Origin: Arthrobacter sp. AFG20
GTDB taxonomy: Bacteria > Actinomycetota > Actinomycetes > Actinomycetales > Micrococcaceae
Reading direction: 5' to 3'
Assembly (NCBI RefSeq): GCF_002892795.1
Contig: NZ_PJMC01000008.1
Span: forward strand, 62,001 to 126,000
DNA: 64,000 nucleotides
The position numbers and the translations under genes are program-made. Below the pieces are notes generated by a model. It saw only the letters and a program-made list of their open reading frames with translations, was not told the origin of the DNA and searched no databases. Of the stretch, positions 26,234 to 34,876 are shown piece after piece (the first letter of the stretch is position 1; each line of letters begins with the position of its first letter).

Positions 26234-27453
26234 CCCGCGGCGTCCAGCGCGTCGATCCGCTCCTGGCGGGACGCCGGCGAATCCAGGCTGAAGGAGCGGA
26301 AGTCGCCCAGGTCCTCCCGGATCCACGCCTCAACCTCGGCGATGCGCTGCGCGACGGCGGGCGTCCGGCCAGCAAAGAGCCAGGCCGCGATCCTTTCCCT
26401 GCCGGGATCGTACTGCCAGAGCCCGATGATCCTGCCGCGGTCAAAGATGGGATGGTCCGGGAGGTCCGCCTGCAGCGCCAAGGTGGCGTTCAGCAGCTTC
26501 CGGTCCCGGTCCTCGTCCGCAAACAGGTCCACCGCATTCCGGCGGTGCAGCACCAGCGAATCGGTGCCGGCCAGCAGCTGGATCTGTTCCCCTTCCGGCG
26601 GACTGAAGTCCGCGAGGCGTTCGACGTCGGCCGGCAGCATCCAGAGCACGCCGCCGGCGGCGGTGGGCACCTCCACGGCCCCGACGGCGGCGAGCGCCGC
26701 CTTGCTGTCGGTGAGGGTGAAGCCGGTGAACCACTGGGATTGCTTGATGGTGGCCCCGCCCGTCCAGCCGAGGTAGCGGCGGATCAGCTCCTCGCGGGCC
26801 CCCTCGGGGCCAAGCCGGCTGGGCGGCAGGCCCCACGGTCTATAGGCGTAGCGCTGCTGGTCCAGCCGCCCGTTGACCGGAACACGGCGGATCCGGCCGT
26901 CTGCCTGCAACAGCCCCAGCGCCGTGGGCAGCGTGGTGGCGGCCCCCTTTTTCTTGCCTTCCTCGCCCAGGCTCCGCACCGATTCCCCCAGCTCCTCCTT
27001 GAGCTGCCTGGGATCCAGCGGACTGTCAGCCTCGCCGAGAACGTGCAGGATCTGTTCCTCCAGCAACGTGATCTCGCCGCGGTCGACGCCGAGCCGCGCC
27101 AGCACCCGGAAGGCCTCTTCAGCATTCTTGCCAAGGCTCAGCGCCCAGTCGAAGTCCTCCCGGCCCAGCACGTAGGTGCAGCCGCGGGCGGTTGGCAGTT
27201 CGTGGATCCTGAGCTCGCGGACGTCCGTGTCCACCTGCTCACGCCGGATCCCGGCGCGGGCGAAGAGGGTCAGGTACGGATTGGCACCGCCCACGGACCT
27301 CGCCCAGCCCGCCGCGGCGAGCACCTCCTGCGGCGTGCGGCCTTGGAGCGTGCCGTCCAGCCCCTGCCGGTGCCAGGCCCAGGCGCGGAGCAGCTCCGGG
27401 GTGAGGGCTTCAACGGCTGGCAGGGTGGCGGCAGACGGGACGTGGCTGGTCAT
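26230..27453 (-). CDS. Winged-helix protein of the YcaQ / HTH_42 family
   Basis: The 407-residue protein has the features of this family: LRAWAWHRQGLDG at the N terminus, repeated winged-helix segments, the family residue run GLWQYDPGRERIAAWLFAG, and PLDPRQLKEELG. Characterised relatives (YcaQ, AlkX-type) remove bases at interstrand crosslinks, so a DNA glycosylase role is possible but not shown; the QxQ catalytic element is not clear to me. It ends overlapping tadA and starts three bases after the GT4 stop on the same strand. Confidence 0.78.
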   Translation of the reverse strand: MTSHVPSAATLPAVEALTPELLRAWAWHRQGLDGTLQGRTPQEVLAAAGWARSVGGANPYLTLFARAGIRREQVDTDVRELRIHELPTARGCTYVLGREDFDWALSLGKNAEEAFRVLARLGVDRGEITLLEEQILHVLGEADSPLDPRQLKEELGESVRSLGEEGKKKGAATTLPTALGLLQADGRIRRVPVNGRLDQQRYAYRPWGLPPSRLGPEGAREELIRRYLGWTGGATIKQSQWFTGFTLTDSKAALAAVGAVEVPTAAGGVLWMLPADVERLADFSPPEGEQIQLLAGTDSLVLHRRNAVDLFADEDRDRKLLNATLALQADLPDHPIFDRGRIIGLWQYDPGRERIAAWLFAGRTPAVAQRIAEVEAWIREDLGDFRSFSLDSPASRQERIDALDAAG

Positions 27454-27456
27454 GCC

Positions 27457-28653
27457 TCATTCTCCATCAGCAGGCGGTTGCGAGGAATGGCCGCCCGGCC
27501 ATGCTTTCGGCGCCACGTAGCCGAGCACCTGCCGTGCAGTGGCGTCCCAGCCAGGCAGGAGTTCCCGGCCGGCGAGGGCCCGCCGACGCCATTCGGCGCG
27601 CAGCCCTGGGTCTGTGAGCCAGCTGCGCAGCAGGGCCGCCAGAGGCTCCGGGTCCGCCTCCCCGGATTGGCCGTCTCCAGTGTCACCCCTGTCACCGAGT
27701 TCGACGACGGCACCGGGCAGGGCGGGCGCTGCACCTTCCGGACGCCCTTGGGCGGTTTCTGCACCGAGTCCCAGCGCCTCCACCGCCCCTGTGCCGGCCC
27801 GGACGATGACCGGCACCCCGCGGGCCACCGACTCGGTGACCGCCATGCCGAAAGCCTCCACCTTGGAGACCAGCAGGCTCAGGTCGGCGGCGTCCCACTG
27901 CTGCTCCAGCGCCTCTCCGGTCAGTTCGCCGGGCAGCTGCACCCGGCTGCCCAGGCCGTAGCGGTCTACTGCAGCCGCGACCTGGCGGGCGTAGTCGGGG
28001 TCCGCCGTGGCAGAGCCGACGAGGGCAGCCGTCCATTCCAGGTCCCGCAGCCGGGCCAGAGCCCCGAGCAGAACCAGCTGGTCCTTGTTCGGCAGCAGTG
28101 CCGCTACGGCCAGCAGGCGCGGCGGCTCAGATCCGCCCGCCACCCGGGCACGCTCGGTTCCGGGCAGCGCCGCGCGGACGCCGGCCAGGCCGTGCCGCCG
28201 GCTGATCTCGGCCGCGGCGGAGCCGCTGGTGCAGATCACGCCCGCGGCCGCCCGCAGCGCCCGGGATTCCAGGTCCGGGTGCTCGTCCAGTGGCATGTGC
28301 AGCAGGACCCACGGCGCTTGACCGCCGGCGGCGGCAGCCTCTATCGCTCCGGGGGCGCCGGAGGCCACCAGGCCGTCAACGATCGTAACGGTGTTGGCGG
28401 GCACCCCCGCCAGGGCGGCTGCCTGGATTCGCGCACTGGTTCCTGCCATGAGCAAACCGGCCAGCCGCCGTCGTTCTTCCTTGCTGGCCACCGGCCAATC
28501 GCCGCCGACCGGCTGGATGGTGACCTCGGTTCCCAGTTGCTCGAGGCCCTGCGCCAGCGCGGCGTTGTAGACATTCCCGCCGGAGTTGTGCCGGATGTTC
28601 GCGGGAACCAGGAGCCGGATGGCTGGCGGCGGGGCCGGTGACGGGGGCAGCAT
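27457..28653 (-). CDS. Family 4 glycosyltransferase
   Basis: The 398-residue cytosolic protein has the GT-B fold of GT4. The N-terminal domain has RLLVPANIRHNSGGNVYNAAL; the C-terminal donor domain has LLAVAALLPNKDQLVLLGAL, LVGSATADPDYARQV and the ExxxxxGM-type LVSKVEAFGMAVTESVARG. I chose the ATG at 28653, just after the stop of the pterin synthase-like gene, over a longer frame that overlaps it. Sugar donor and acceptor are unknown; the operon suggests a pterin- or small-molecule acceptor. Confidence 0.82.
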   Translation of the reverse strand: MLPPSPAPPPAIRLLVPANIRHNSGGNVYNAALAQGLEQLGTEVTIQPVGGDWPVASKEERRRLAGLLMAGTSARIQAAALAGVPANTVTIVDGLVASGAPGAIEAAAAGGQAPWVLLHMPLDEHPDLESRALRAAAGVICTSGSAAAEISRRHGLAGVRAALPGTERARVAGGSEPPRLLAVAALLPNKDQLVLLGALARLRDLEWTAALVGSATADPDYARQVAAAVDRYGLGSRVQLPGELTGEALEQQWDAADLSLLVSKVEAFGMAVTESVARGVPVIVRAGTGAVEALGLGAETAQGRPEGAAPALPGAVVELGDRGDTGDGQSGEADPEPLAALLRSWLTDPGLRAEWRRRALAGRELLPGWDATARQVLGYVAPKAWPGGHSSQPPADGE

Positions 28654-28660
28654 GGCGGCG

Positions 28661-29074
28661 TCAGCGGTGGTCGGGCTCGCGGGCCTGGAAGTCAAGGGCA
28701 TAGCTTGCCCAGGCGTCGGGGTTTTCCCGGAGGGTGACGTCCAGGCCGGCGAGTTCCCGTCCGTCCTTGTCCTCCCGCAAGCGCGCCGCGACGGCGTTGG
28801 CAATGTACTGCGCCAAGGCCTCAGTGGTGCTCAGTTTGCCGGTGAAGTCCGGGTGCTCGTCCAGGTTCCGGTAATTGAGCCCGGCCAACACCTCCTCGAT
28901 GATGTCGCCGGCGGCGCCGATGTCCAGGACGATGGCGTCGTCGTTGAGGGAACGACGGCGGAACGTCACCTCCGCGACGAAGGTCGCCCCGTGCAGGCCC
29001 TGGGCAGGCCCGAAGGCCTCGCGGGGAAGGCTGTGGGCGATCATGAAGTGGCGGCGTACGGTCAGGCTGAACAC
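28661..29074 (-). CDS. Diverged 6-pyruvoyl/6-carboxytetrahydropterin synthase-like protein
   Basis: The 137-residue protein has the PTPS/QueD T-fold layout, with LNYRNLDEHPDF and TTEALAQYIA. The zinc site is altered: His9 or His14 and His28 remain, but the canonical HGH is HGA (28-30), and the catalytic Cys just before it is absent. It may therefore bind a pterin without the usual chemistry, or use another substrate. GTG start with GAGG six bases upstream. It lies between a GT4 gene and an alcohol dehydrogenase gene in one operon, with gaps of 7 and 3 bases. Confidence 0.78.
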   Translation of the reverse strand: MFSLTVRRHFMIAHSLPREAFGPAQGLHGATFVAEVTFRRRSLNDDAIVLDIGAAGDIIEEVLAGLNYRNLDEHPDFTGKLSTTEALAQYIANAVAARLREDKDGRELAGLDVTLRENPDAWASYALDFQAREPDHR

Positions 29075-29077
29075 TGG

Positions 29078-30130
29078 TTACCTCGCGGTTTCGGTGGGTT
29101 CGGTTTTATGGACGGGGTATTCGGCGCCGGGGTCTTCAGCAGGCGGGTATTCAATGACGTGGCACAGCGCTTCGAGCCGGCCCTCGGCCAGGTCCTGCAC
29201 CACGCCGGGCAGCCCGGTAAAGTCCGAGGCGCCGGTAAGGAAGGCATCGAACACCGGGTCCTCCAGCAGGGACACAGCGAGCTGCAGCCTGTCGGCGCTG
29301 GTCCGGCGGTGCCGGCGGGCCCGTGCCACGACACCCACCTGGCTGGCCCGGATGGACAGCCTCCGGGCGTGGAAGTCCTCGCCGAGCGGGAGCGTGATTT
29401 TCCGGTCGGCGTACCAGGACATCTCGATGATGTCGCCCTCGTCCCCCACGAGCTTCAGGCTGCGTTCCAGGCCGCCTTCGGACGCGGAGCAGTGGAACAC
29501 GATGTCGCAGTCCGGCAGGGCATCATCCGGAAGTGCGAAGTCGACGCCGACGGCGTCGGCGAGGGCCTTGCGGGAGGGGTCGAGGTCCACGAGCTGGAGC
29601 CGTGCGAGGGGAACCGTGCGCAGCAGCGTGGCCACCATGCCGCCCACCAGCCCGGCGCCGATCACGGCGACGCGGTCGCCCAGCCGTGGCCCCGCCTCCC
29701 AAAGGGCGTTGACCGCCGTTTCCACGGTACCGGTGAGGACCGCGCGGCGGGGAGGAACGGCGTCGGGAACGCGAGTGAGCGAAGACACCGGGACCACGTA
29801 GCGGTCCTGGTGCGGGTGGAGGCAGAACACGGTTTGACCCACCCAGTCCGTGGGGCCCTGCTCCACCACCCCCACTGACAGGTAGCCGAACTTCACGGGC
29901 GACGGGAAGGAGCCCTCCTGGTGCGGGGCGCGCATCTCCTCGGCGATGCAGGGCGGAACGGCGGCCTGGTGGACCACGAGTTCGGTGCCCTTGCTGATGC
30001 CCGAGTACAGCGAGCGCACCAGTGCCTCCTCCGGGCCGGGGACGGGCAGCTCCTCGGTGCGGAGTTCACCCTGGCCGGGGCCCACGGTCCAATATGCGGT
30101 CGCTTCGGTCTGCTGCTGGGAAGTAGTCAT
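29078..30130 (-). CDS. Medium-chain alcohol dehydrogenase family protein
   Basis: The 350-residue protein is of the MDR superfamily, with a GroES-like N-terminal half (SLYSGISKGTELVVH, GYLSVGVVEQG) and a Rossmann domain (DRVAVIGAGLVGGMVATLL). The usual Cys at the start of the catalytic zinc site is Ser/Gly in SGISKGTE, so catalytic zinc is doubtful. I chose the ATG at 30130 over an upstream extension. First gene of the operon with the pterin synthase-like and GT4 genes. The substrate is unknown. Confidence 0.8.
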   Translation of the reverse strand: MTTSQQQTEATAYWTVGPGQGELRTEELPVPGPEEALVRSLYSGISKGTELVVHQAAVPPCIAEEMRAPHQEGSFPSPVKFGYLSVGVVEQGPTDWVGQTVFCLHPHQDRYVVPVSSLTRVPDAVPPRRAVLTGTVETAVNALWEAGPRLGDRVAVIGAGLVGGMVATLLRTVPLARLQLVDLDPSRKALADAVGVDFALPDDALPDCDIVFHCSASEGGLERSLKLVGDEGDIIEMSWYADRKITLPLGEDFHARRLSIRASQVGVVARARRHRRTSADRLQLAVSLLEDPVFDAFLTGASDFTGLPGVVQDLAEGRLEALCHVIEYPPAEDPGAEYPVHKTEPTETAR

Positions 30131-30267
30131 CTTGCTTATGAATCTAGTGCCCGGCCCCAATTTCCGGGAAGATGCGGCCCGGCGTGGCCGCTACAGACCC
30201 GTTGCGCGGCCGTGCGAAGCATGCCGTTTTGGGGATGCGGCCCTTGCTCCGGTACCCTATTCAGGTT

Positions 30268-30357
30268 GGTGACGTGTCCGAGCGGCCGAAGGTGCAACAC
30301 TCGAAATGTTGTTTGGTGTAAAAGCCAACGTGGGTTCAAATCCCACCGTCACCGCCA
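30268..30357 (+). tRNA. tRNA-Ser (CGA)
   Basis: A class II tRNA of 90 bases. Acceptor GGTGACG pairs with CGTCACC; the anticodon stem CAACA/TGTTG holds loop CTCGAAA, giving CGA. A long variable arm follows and the T arm carries TTCAAAT. Discriminator G, with CCA encoded. Confidence 0.96.
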
Positions 30358-30363
30358 CGTAGC

Positions 30364-30404
30364 AAGACCCCGGTTCCCGTTCTAAGAATGGGAACCGGGG
30401 TCTT
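30364..30404 (+). terminator. tRNA-Ser terminator
   Basis: Stem AAGACCCCGGTTCCC (30364-30378) with GGGAACCGGGGTCTT (30390-30404), 11-base loop, followed by TTGC within TCTTTTGC. It begins seven bases after the tRNA. Confidence 0.9.
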
Positions 30405-30427
30405 TTGCTTTGCCCTGACGAGGAGGC

Positions 30428-30466
30428 GGCGGCCCGCTCATTCCCCGGTTCGCAGAGCGGGCCGCC
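30428..30466. terminator. Second hairpin downstream of tRNA-Ser
   Basis: Perfect 12 bp stem GGCGGCCCGCTC (30428-30439) with GAGCGGGCCGCC (30455-30466), 15-base loop. It is a backup terminator or part of a structured, non-coding stretch. No T tract. Confidence 0.55.
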
Positions 30467-30551
30467 TACCGAAGCCGTAGATCCAGGAGACCCGTTACGG
30501 CGACGGTAGCCGGATATTACCGCCGCGGGCTTGGAAAAAAGTGGAGCCGAT

Positions 30552-30580
30552 TTGAAACCTAAGCAAGCTGTCCATTAGTT
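30552..30580 (+). promoter_or_regulatory. Possible sigma-A-type promoter in a gene-free stretch
   Basis: TTGAAA (30552-30557), 17-base spacer, TTAGTT (30575-30580). The region 30467-30626 has no gene on either strand; a strong hairpin follows at 30627. Confidence 0.35.
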
Positions 30581-30586
30581 TTGTCG

Positions 30587-30668
30587 GGAACGTTCCGTGT
30601 TCCCCCATACACGGAGCGGTTGCCTAGAAGAACCCCGCCGCACTCTGGTGCGGCGGGGTTCTTCGCTG
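30587..30668 (+). ncRNA. Candidate small RNA ending in a strong terminator
   Basis: A transcript from the promoter-like pair at 30552-30580 would run about 80 bases to the perfect 17 bp hairpin 30627-30643/30648-30664 (loop TCTG). It would also contain a small GGGAAC/GTTCCC stem from 30586. The hairpin may simply terminate the minus-strand gene at 30691. No Rfam family is recognised. Confidence 0.3.
30627..30664. terminator. 17 bp hairpin terminator
   Basis: GAAGAACCCCGCCGCAC (30627-30643) pairs perfectly with GTGCGGCGGGGTTCTTC (30648-30664). It lies 26 bases after the stop of the minus-strand hypothetical gene, so it most likely ends that transcript. Confidence 0.85.
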
Positions 30669-30690
30669 TATGGGCCAACAGCCGGGCCTG

Positions 30691-31044
30691 TTACTCGGAG
30701 CCGGACTTCTGTTCCCGGTCGAGGAGGTTCTTCCTGATCTCGTCCAGCTTCTCCTTGATGACCCGCTCCGCGTCCGAGATGGTCTTCCCGGCGCTGCTCA
30801 GCGGATCCAGCTGCACGTACACCTCGTGCGCCACGGGCAGGTCGTACTCATCCTTCAGGTGGGTACCGCCGCCGACCCCGTCCAGGGTCAGGTACACCTG
30901 GGCGTCCGTCCGGGCGATTCCGGCGATCCTGCCGAACACCACGGTGAAATCGTTCGGCTGAAAGCTCACCGTCTGGCCTACGTGGCTGCGGTCAAGCTCC
31001 CCCGCCGTCACGGCCTTCTCATACTGGCTTCCGCTGTAGTTCAT
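30691..31044 (-). CDS. Conserved-looking hypothetical protein
   Basis: I do not recognise this 117-residue protein. The middle (residues 20-80) is beta-strand-rich, with VGQTVSFQPNDFTVVFGRIAGI and TLDGVGGG, and the C-terminal 30 residues are a charged helix (SDAERVIKEKLDEIRKNLL). No signal peptide or membrane helix. A good GGAG site precedes the ATG, a strong terminator follows, and codon use matches neighbours, which supports a real gene. It is divergent from the SRPBCC gene. Confidence 0.72.
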   Translation of the reverse strand: MNYSGSQYEKAVTAGELDRSHVGQTVSFQPNDFTVVFGRIAGIARTDAQVYLTLDGVGGGTHLKDEYDLPVAHEVYVQLDPLSSAGKTISDAERVIKEKLDEIRKNLLDREQKSGSE

Positions 31045-31159
31045 CGCTACTCCTCAATTTGGGCGTGGTGACTTACGCCAGCAGTCTATGGCGGACGGGC
31101 CGCACGCGCTTGAATGGAGTCCAGATCTTTTCGCGGCAGGAGCTCTGCAGGAGGCACAC

Positions 31160-31741
31160 ATGAACGCCAAGGGCACCAGGAGCACGGACTACGCCTTCGT
31201 TACGGTCTGGCGCGTGGCCGGGACCGCGGACGACGTCGCCGAGATCCTGGGCGACCCCGTCGGACTCGCCCGCTGGTGGCCGTCCGTGTACCTCCAGGTG
31301 GACCCCATCCATCCGGGCAAGGAGAACGGCGTGGGACGGATGGCCAGGCTCCACACCAAGGGCTGGCTCCCCTACACCCTCCGCTGGACCCTGACCGTCA
31401 CGGAACCGATTACCAGCAAGGGCTTCGCGATCCGGGCAACGGGCGACCTGGACGGGACCGGTCGCTGGACATTCGAGCAGGACGGCCCGGAAGTCGTGAT
31501 TACCTATGACTGGCGGGTCAGCGCCACGAAGCCGCTGCTGAGGCGGCTCAGCTGGCTGCTGAAACCCGGCTTCTCCGCCAACCACCGCTGGGCGATGGCC
31601 CGCGGGCAGGACAGCCTGGCGCTGGAGCTGCGGCGCCGGCGGGCGGGAACCGGCACGCACGCCGTCCCCGCGCCACCGCCGCCCACGTTCCCGCGGGTGG
31701 CGGGGCGTGGGCGGCGGAAGGACCAGCGGGTTCGTGGCTAG
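31160..31741 (+). CDS. SRPBCC (START-like) family protein
   Basis: The 193-residue cytosolic protein has a polyketide cyclase/START-like fold: VWRVAGTADDVAEILGDP, LARWWPSVYL, a central beta sheet with RWTLTVTEP, and the family C-terminal helix KPGFSANHRWAMARGQDSLALEL. These proteins bind a hydrophobic ligand. The ATG at 31160 follows AGGAGG and gives the usual N terminus. The last 4 bp overlap the convergent RND permease gene. Ligand unknown. Confidence 0.85.
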   Translation: MNAKGTRSTDYAFVTVWRVAGTADDVAEILGDPVGLARWWPSVYLQVDPIHPGKENGVGRMARLHTKGWLPYTLRWTLTVTEPITSKGFAIRATGDLDGTGRWTFEQDGPEVVITYDWRVSATKPLLRRLSWLLKPGFSANHRWAMARGQDSLALELRRRRAGTGTHAVPAPPPPTFPRVAGRGRRKDQRVRG

Positions 31742-34700
31742 GCGTCAGCCAAGACGGGCTCCGGCGGTGCCTGGTGCCGCTCGGCCTTCGGCTTGGCGAA
31801 CCTCAGGTACAGCGACGGGACCACGAACAGGTTGAGCAGCGTGGACGTCACCAGCCCGCCGAGGATCACCAGGGCCATGGGATGTTCAATCTCGTGGCCA
31901 GGGATGTTCCCCAGGACCACCAGCGGCACCAGGGCAAGCCCGGTGGCCAGGGTGGTCATAAGGATCGGCGAGAGGCGTTCCCCGGCGCCCCGCAGCACCA
32001 GTTCCGGACCAAACTTTTCACCCTCATACTTCTCCAGGTGCTGGCAGTGGTTGATGAGCAGGATGCCGTTCCTGGCCGCGATGCCCATGACCGTCAGGAA
32101 GCCCACTATGGACCCCAGTGACAGGACACCTCCGCCCATGAACGCGGCGAACACCCCACCCACCAGGGCAATCGGCAGCGTGAGGATCACCAGCGTCGCC
32201 AGACGCCAGCTTCCGAAGGCCACCTGCAGGAGCAGGTAGATCACAGCCAGTGCCCCGATGGCGAGCGTCAGCAGGGTCTTGGTCGCCGCCTGCCGCTCCT
32301 GGAACTCACCCAGGATCTGGGTGCGGAAGCCCTGCGGCAACTCCACCTTTTTGAGCCCTTCCTCCATGGCCGCAACCACCGAGCCCAGAGCGCCTTCCTT
32401 CACGTTGGCCTCGATATCGATCCGCCTGGAGTGCGCGTCACGCTGGATGACGTTCGGGGTCGGCTTCACCTGGACGCTCGCCACGTCGGACAGCAGGATT
32501 TTCTGCCCGCTGGGGGTGTCGATGGGGAGGTTCCGGATGGAGCTGATATCGGAACGGACCGCCGGCGGGCTCCAGACCTGGACGTCGTATGCTTTGCCGC
32601 CCCGGTAGACGTCGCCGACTTCCTCGCCGGCGACCAGTGTTGCCGCCGCCCGCCGGACGTCGCCCGGCTTCAGCCCATAGCTCTGGGCCTTGGCCAGATC
32701 AACCTCGATGTTGAGCTGCGGGATGTCCTTTTGCAGTGCCGTATGGGGGGCAACCGTTCCTTCGGTCTGCTCAAAGATCGCCTGGATTTCCGCGGCCTTT
32801 GAACGCAGGAGGGCCAGGTCGTCCCCGTAAAGCCGGACGACGACGGCATCGCTGGCACCCGTGAGAACCTCACGGATTCTCTCCTTCAGGTAGGTCTGGA
32901 CGTCCCGCACGATCCCGGGATAACCGTCCACCACCTCGTGGATTGACTTCAGTGTCTGGTCATAGTCCACTGCAGGGTCGATGCTGATCCAGTTCTCACC
33001 GAAGTACACTCCCACGACTTCGTCGGCGTTGAAGGCCTGCCCGATGTGCGAGCCGCAGTTCCGGACACCCGGAATCGTGAGCAGTTCCTCGCAGGCCTTC
33101 TGGCTGACGCGGTACTCCTCCGTAACCGACGTGCCCGGCTGTGTCAGCCAGTGCATCAGGAAGTCGCGTTCCTTGAAGTCAGGCAGCAGCGATTGCCCCA
33201 ACAGCGGTGCGGTGATTGCCCCGATGGCCGCCATGGTGCCGAAGGTGGCGTACCCGGCAACGGGCCGCCTCACTATCCGGCTCAGGACCGCCCGATAGCC
33301 GCGTTTGAGCACCCTCACCAGAGGCGGTTCCTGCTCCTTCAGCGGGACTTTCCGCATGAAGATCAGTGCCAGTGCGGGGGTGACGGTCAGTGCCACGAGC
33401 ATCGATGCCAGCACCGCCAGGGTGTAGGAGATGGCCAGCGGCCTGAAGAAGGCCCCGGTCAGTCCCTGGAGGAAGAAGATCGGCACCGCCGCGGCGATGA
33501 TGATCAGCGTGGCGTAAATGATGGGCCCACGGACCTCAAGCGAGGCCTCCAGAACCACTGAGGCCGTGGACCGGGTCCCGCCCTCCGCCCGGTGCTGCCG
33601 GAGTCTTCGGATGATGTTCTCGATGTCGATGATCGCATCATCCACCACCACCCCGACGGCAATCACCAGCCCCGCAAGGACCATGGTGTTCACCGACGCT
33701 CCTGTGAGGTAGAGGACGGACGCCGCCGTCACCAGTGACAGCGGAATGGCGATCAGGCTGATCAGCGCGGTGCGCCACTGGAAGAGGAACGCGCCCAGCA
33801 CCAGCACCACGAGGATGCACCCCAGCATCAGCGCACGGCTCAAATTATCAAGGGACTCCTCAATGAAGGTCGCCGGCCGGAAGATTTCTGTATCAACGGT
33901 GATGCCGCTGAGTCCCGGCTCCATCTGCTGCAGAGCAGCCTCAACGCCCTTGGTAACTTCCAGGGTGTTGCCCCAGGGAAGTTTTTCGACGATGAGCATC
34001 AGCCCGGGACCCTGGTTGATCACGGCGTCGCCAATGAGCGCCTGGTGGTCTTCCACGACGTTGGCCACGTCACCAAGGCGTAGCGGTTTCCCGTTCTTCT
34101 CCTCGATGGTGATCTCGGCAAGGTCCTTCGGAGTGGTGATCGGCAGCACGTGCTGGATGCCGAGCCGCTGGTTGGGCGTCTCAATGTGGCCGCCGGTGCC
34201 GATGACGGAACCCGGCGAATACTGCAGCAGGCCGGCGTCGAGGGCGTTGGCGGTGACCTCCATGACCTGGTTCAGGCTGACGTCATTGGCCTTCAGCTTG
34301 TCCGGAATCGCTTGCACCTGCAGCATCTGCAGACGCTCGCCCCAGATGGCCACGTTGGCCACCCCGGGGACCCGCAGCAGGTGGGCGCGGATCTTCCAGT
34401 AGGTGATCATGGACATTTCCATGAGCGAGCGCTGGTCCGAAGTCAGCCCGATCTTCATGACGCGGCTGGTGGACGACAGCGGCTGCAGGATCACCGGCGG
34501 CGCCGCCCAGGTGGGCAGCGACGGAATGACGGTGGCGATCCGCTCTGAGACCAGCTGGCGGGCCTTGAGCAGGTCCGCCCCCGGTGCGAAAATCAGCACG
34601 ATCGAGGACAGCTGCTCCACCGACTTGGAGCGGATCTCATCCAGACTCTCGACGCCGTTGAGGGCCTCTTCGAGGGGAACGGAAACCAACTGCTCCACCT

Positions 34701-34875
34701 CGGCAGCGGTAAGGCCGATGCAGATAGTCTGAATCTCCACCTTCGGCGGCGCAAATTCGGGAAAGACGTCCACCGAGGCCGTGCTGAGCTGGACGCCGCC
34801 GAACGCCATCATTGCCACGGCGATGGCCACCACCAGGGCGCGGAATTTCAGGCTGAACCCGACAATCCGGCGCAT
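31738..34875 (-). CDS. RND efflux permease, CusA/CzcA type (first of pair)
   Basis: The 1045-residue inner-membrane protein has 12 predicted helices in two repeats with two large external loops (about 35-330 and 560-860). The membrane charge cluster typical of the heavy-metal subfamily is intact in VVDDAIIDIENIIRR. Other landmarks are FPEFAPPKVEIQT and GIAARNGILLINH. RND pumps drive export with the proton gradient. The ATG at 34875 follows the lipoprotein stop by one base. The organism has no outer membrane, so the usual outer channel cannot apply. The substrate may be a metal ion. Confidence 0.9.
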   Translation of the reverse strand: MRRIVGFSLKFRALVVAIAVAMMAFGGVQLSTASVDVFPEFAPPKVEIQTICIGLTAAEVEQLVSVPLEEALNGVESLDEIRSKSVEQLSSIVLIFAPGADLLKARQLVSERIATVIPSLPTWAAPPVILQPLSSTSRVMKIGLTSDQRSLMEMSMITYWKIRAHLLRVPGVANVAIWGERLQMLQVQAIPDKLKANDVSLNQVMEVTANALDAGLLQYSPGSVIGTGGHIETPNQRLGIQHVLPITTPKDLAEITIEEKNGKPLRLGDVANVVEDHQALIGDAVINQGPGLMLIVEKLPWGNTLEVTKGVEAALQQMEPGLSGITVDTEIFRPATFIEESLDNLSRALMLGCILVVLVLGAFLFQWRTALISLIAIPLSLVTAASVLYLTGASVNTMVLAGLVIAVGVVVDDAIIDIENIIRRLRQHRAEGGTRSTASVVLEASLEVRGPIIYATLIIIAAAVPIFFLQGLTGAFFRPLAISYTLAVLASMLVALTVTPALALIFMRKVPLKEQEPPLVRVLKRGYRAVLSRIVRRPVAGYATFGTMAAIGAITAPLLGQSLLPDFKERDFLMHWLTQPGTSVTEEYRVSQKACEELLTIPGVRNCGSHIGQAFNADEVVGVYFGENWISIDPAVDYDQTLKSIHEVVDGYPGIVRDVQTYLKERIREVLTGASDAVVVRLYGDDLALLRSKAAEIQAIFEQTEGTVAPHTALQKDIPQLNIEVDLAKAQSYGLKPGDVRRAAATLVAGEEVGDVYRGGKAYDVQVWSPPAVRSDISSIRNLPIDTPSGQKILLSDVASVQVKPTPNVIQRDAHSRRIDIEANVKEGALGSVVAAMEEGLKKVELPQGFRTQILGEFQERQAATKTLLTLAIGALAVIYLLLQVAFGSWRLATLVILTLPIALVGGVFAAFMGGGVLSLGSIVGFLTVMGIAARNGILLINHCQHLEKYEGEKFGPELVLRGAGERLSPILMTTLATGLALVPLVVLGNIPGHEIEHPMALVILGGLVTSTLLNLFVVPSLYLRFAKPKAERHQAPPEPVLADA

Positions 34876-34876
34876 G

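Noticed and set aside
26452..28641. Open frame of 729 codons on the plus strand
   Set aside because: It runs opposite the YcaQ-like and GT4 genes, has no family features, and crosses real gene boundaries.
28586..29878. Open frame of 430 codons on the plus strand
   Set aside because: Antisense to the pterin synthase-like and dehydrogenase genes, which have clear motifs.
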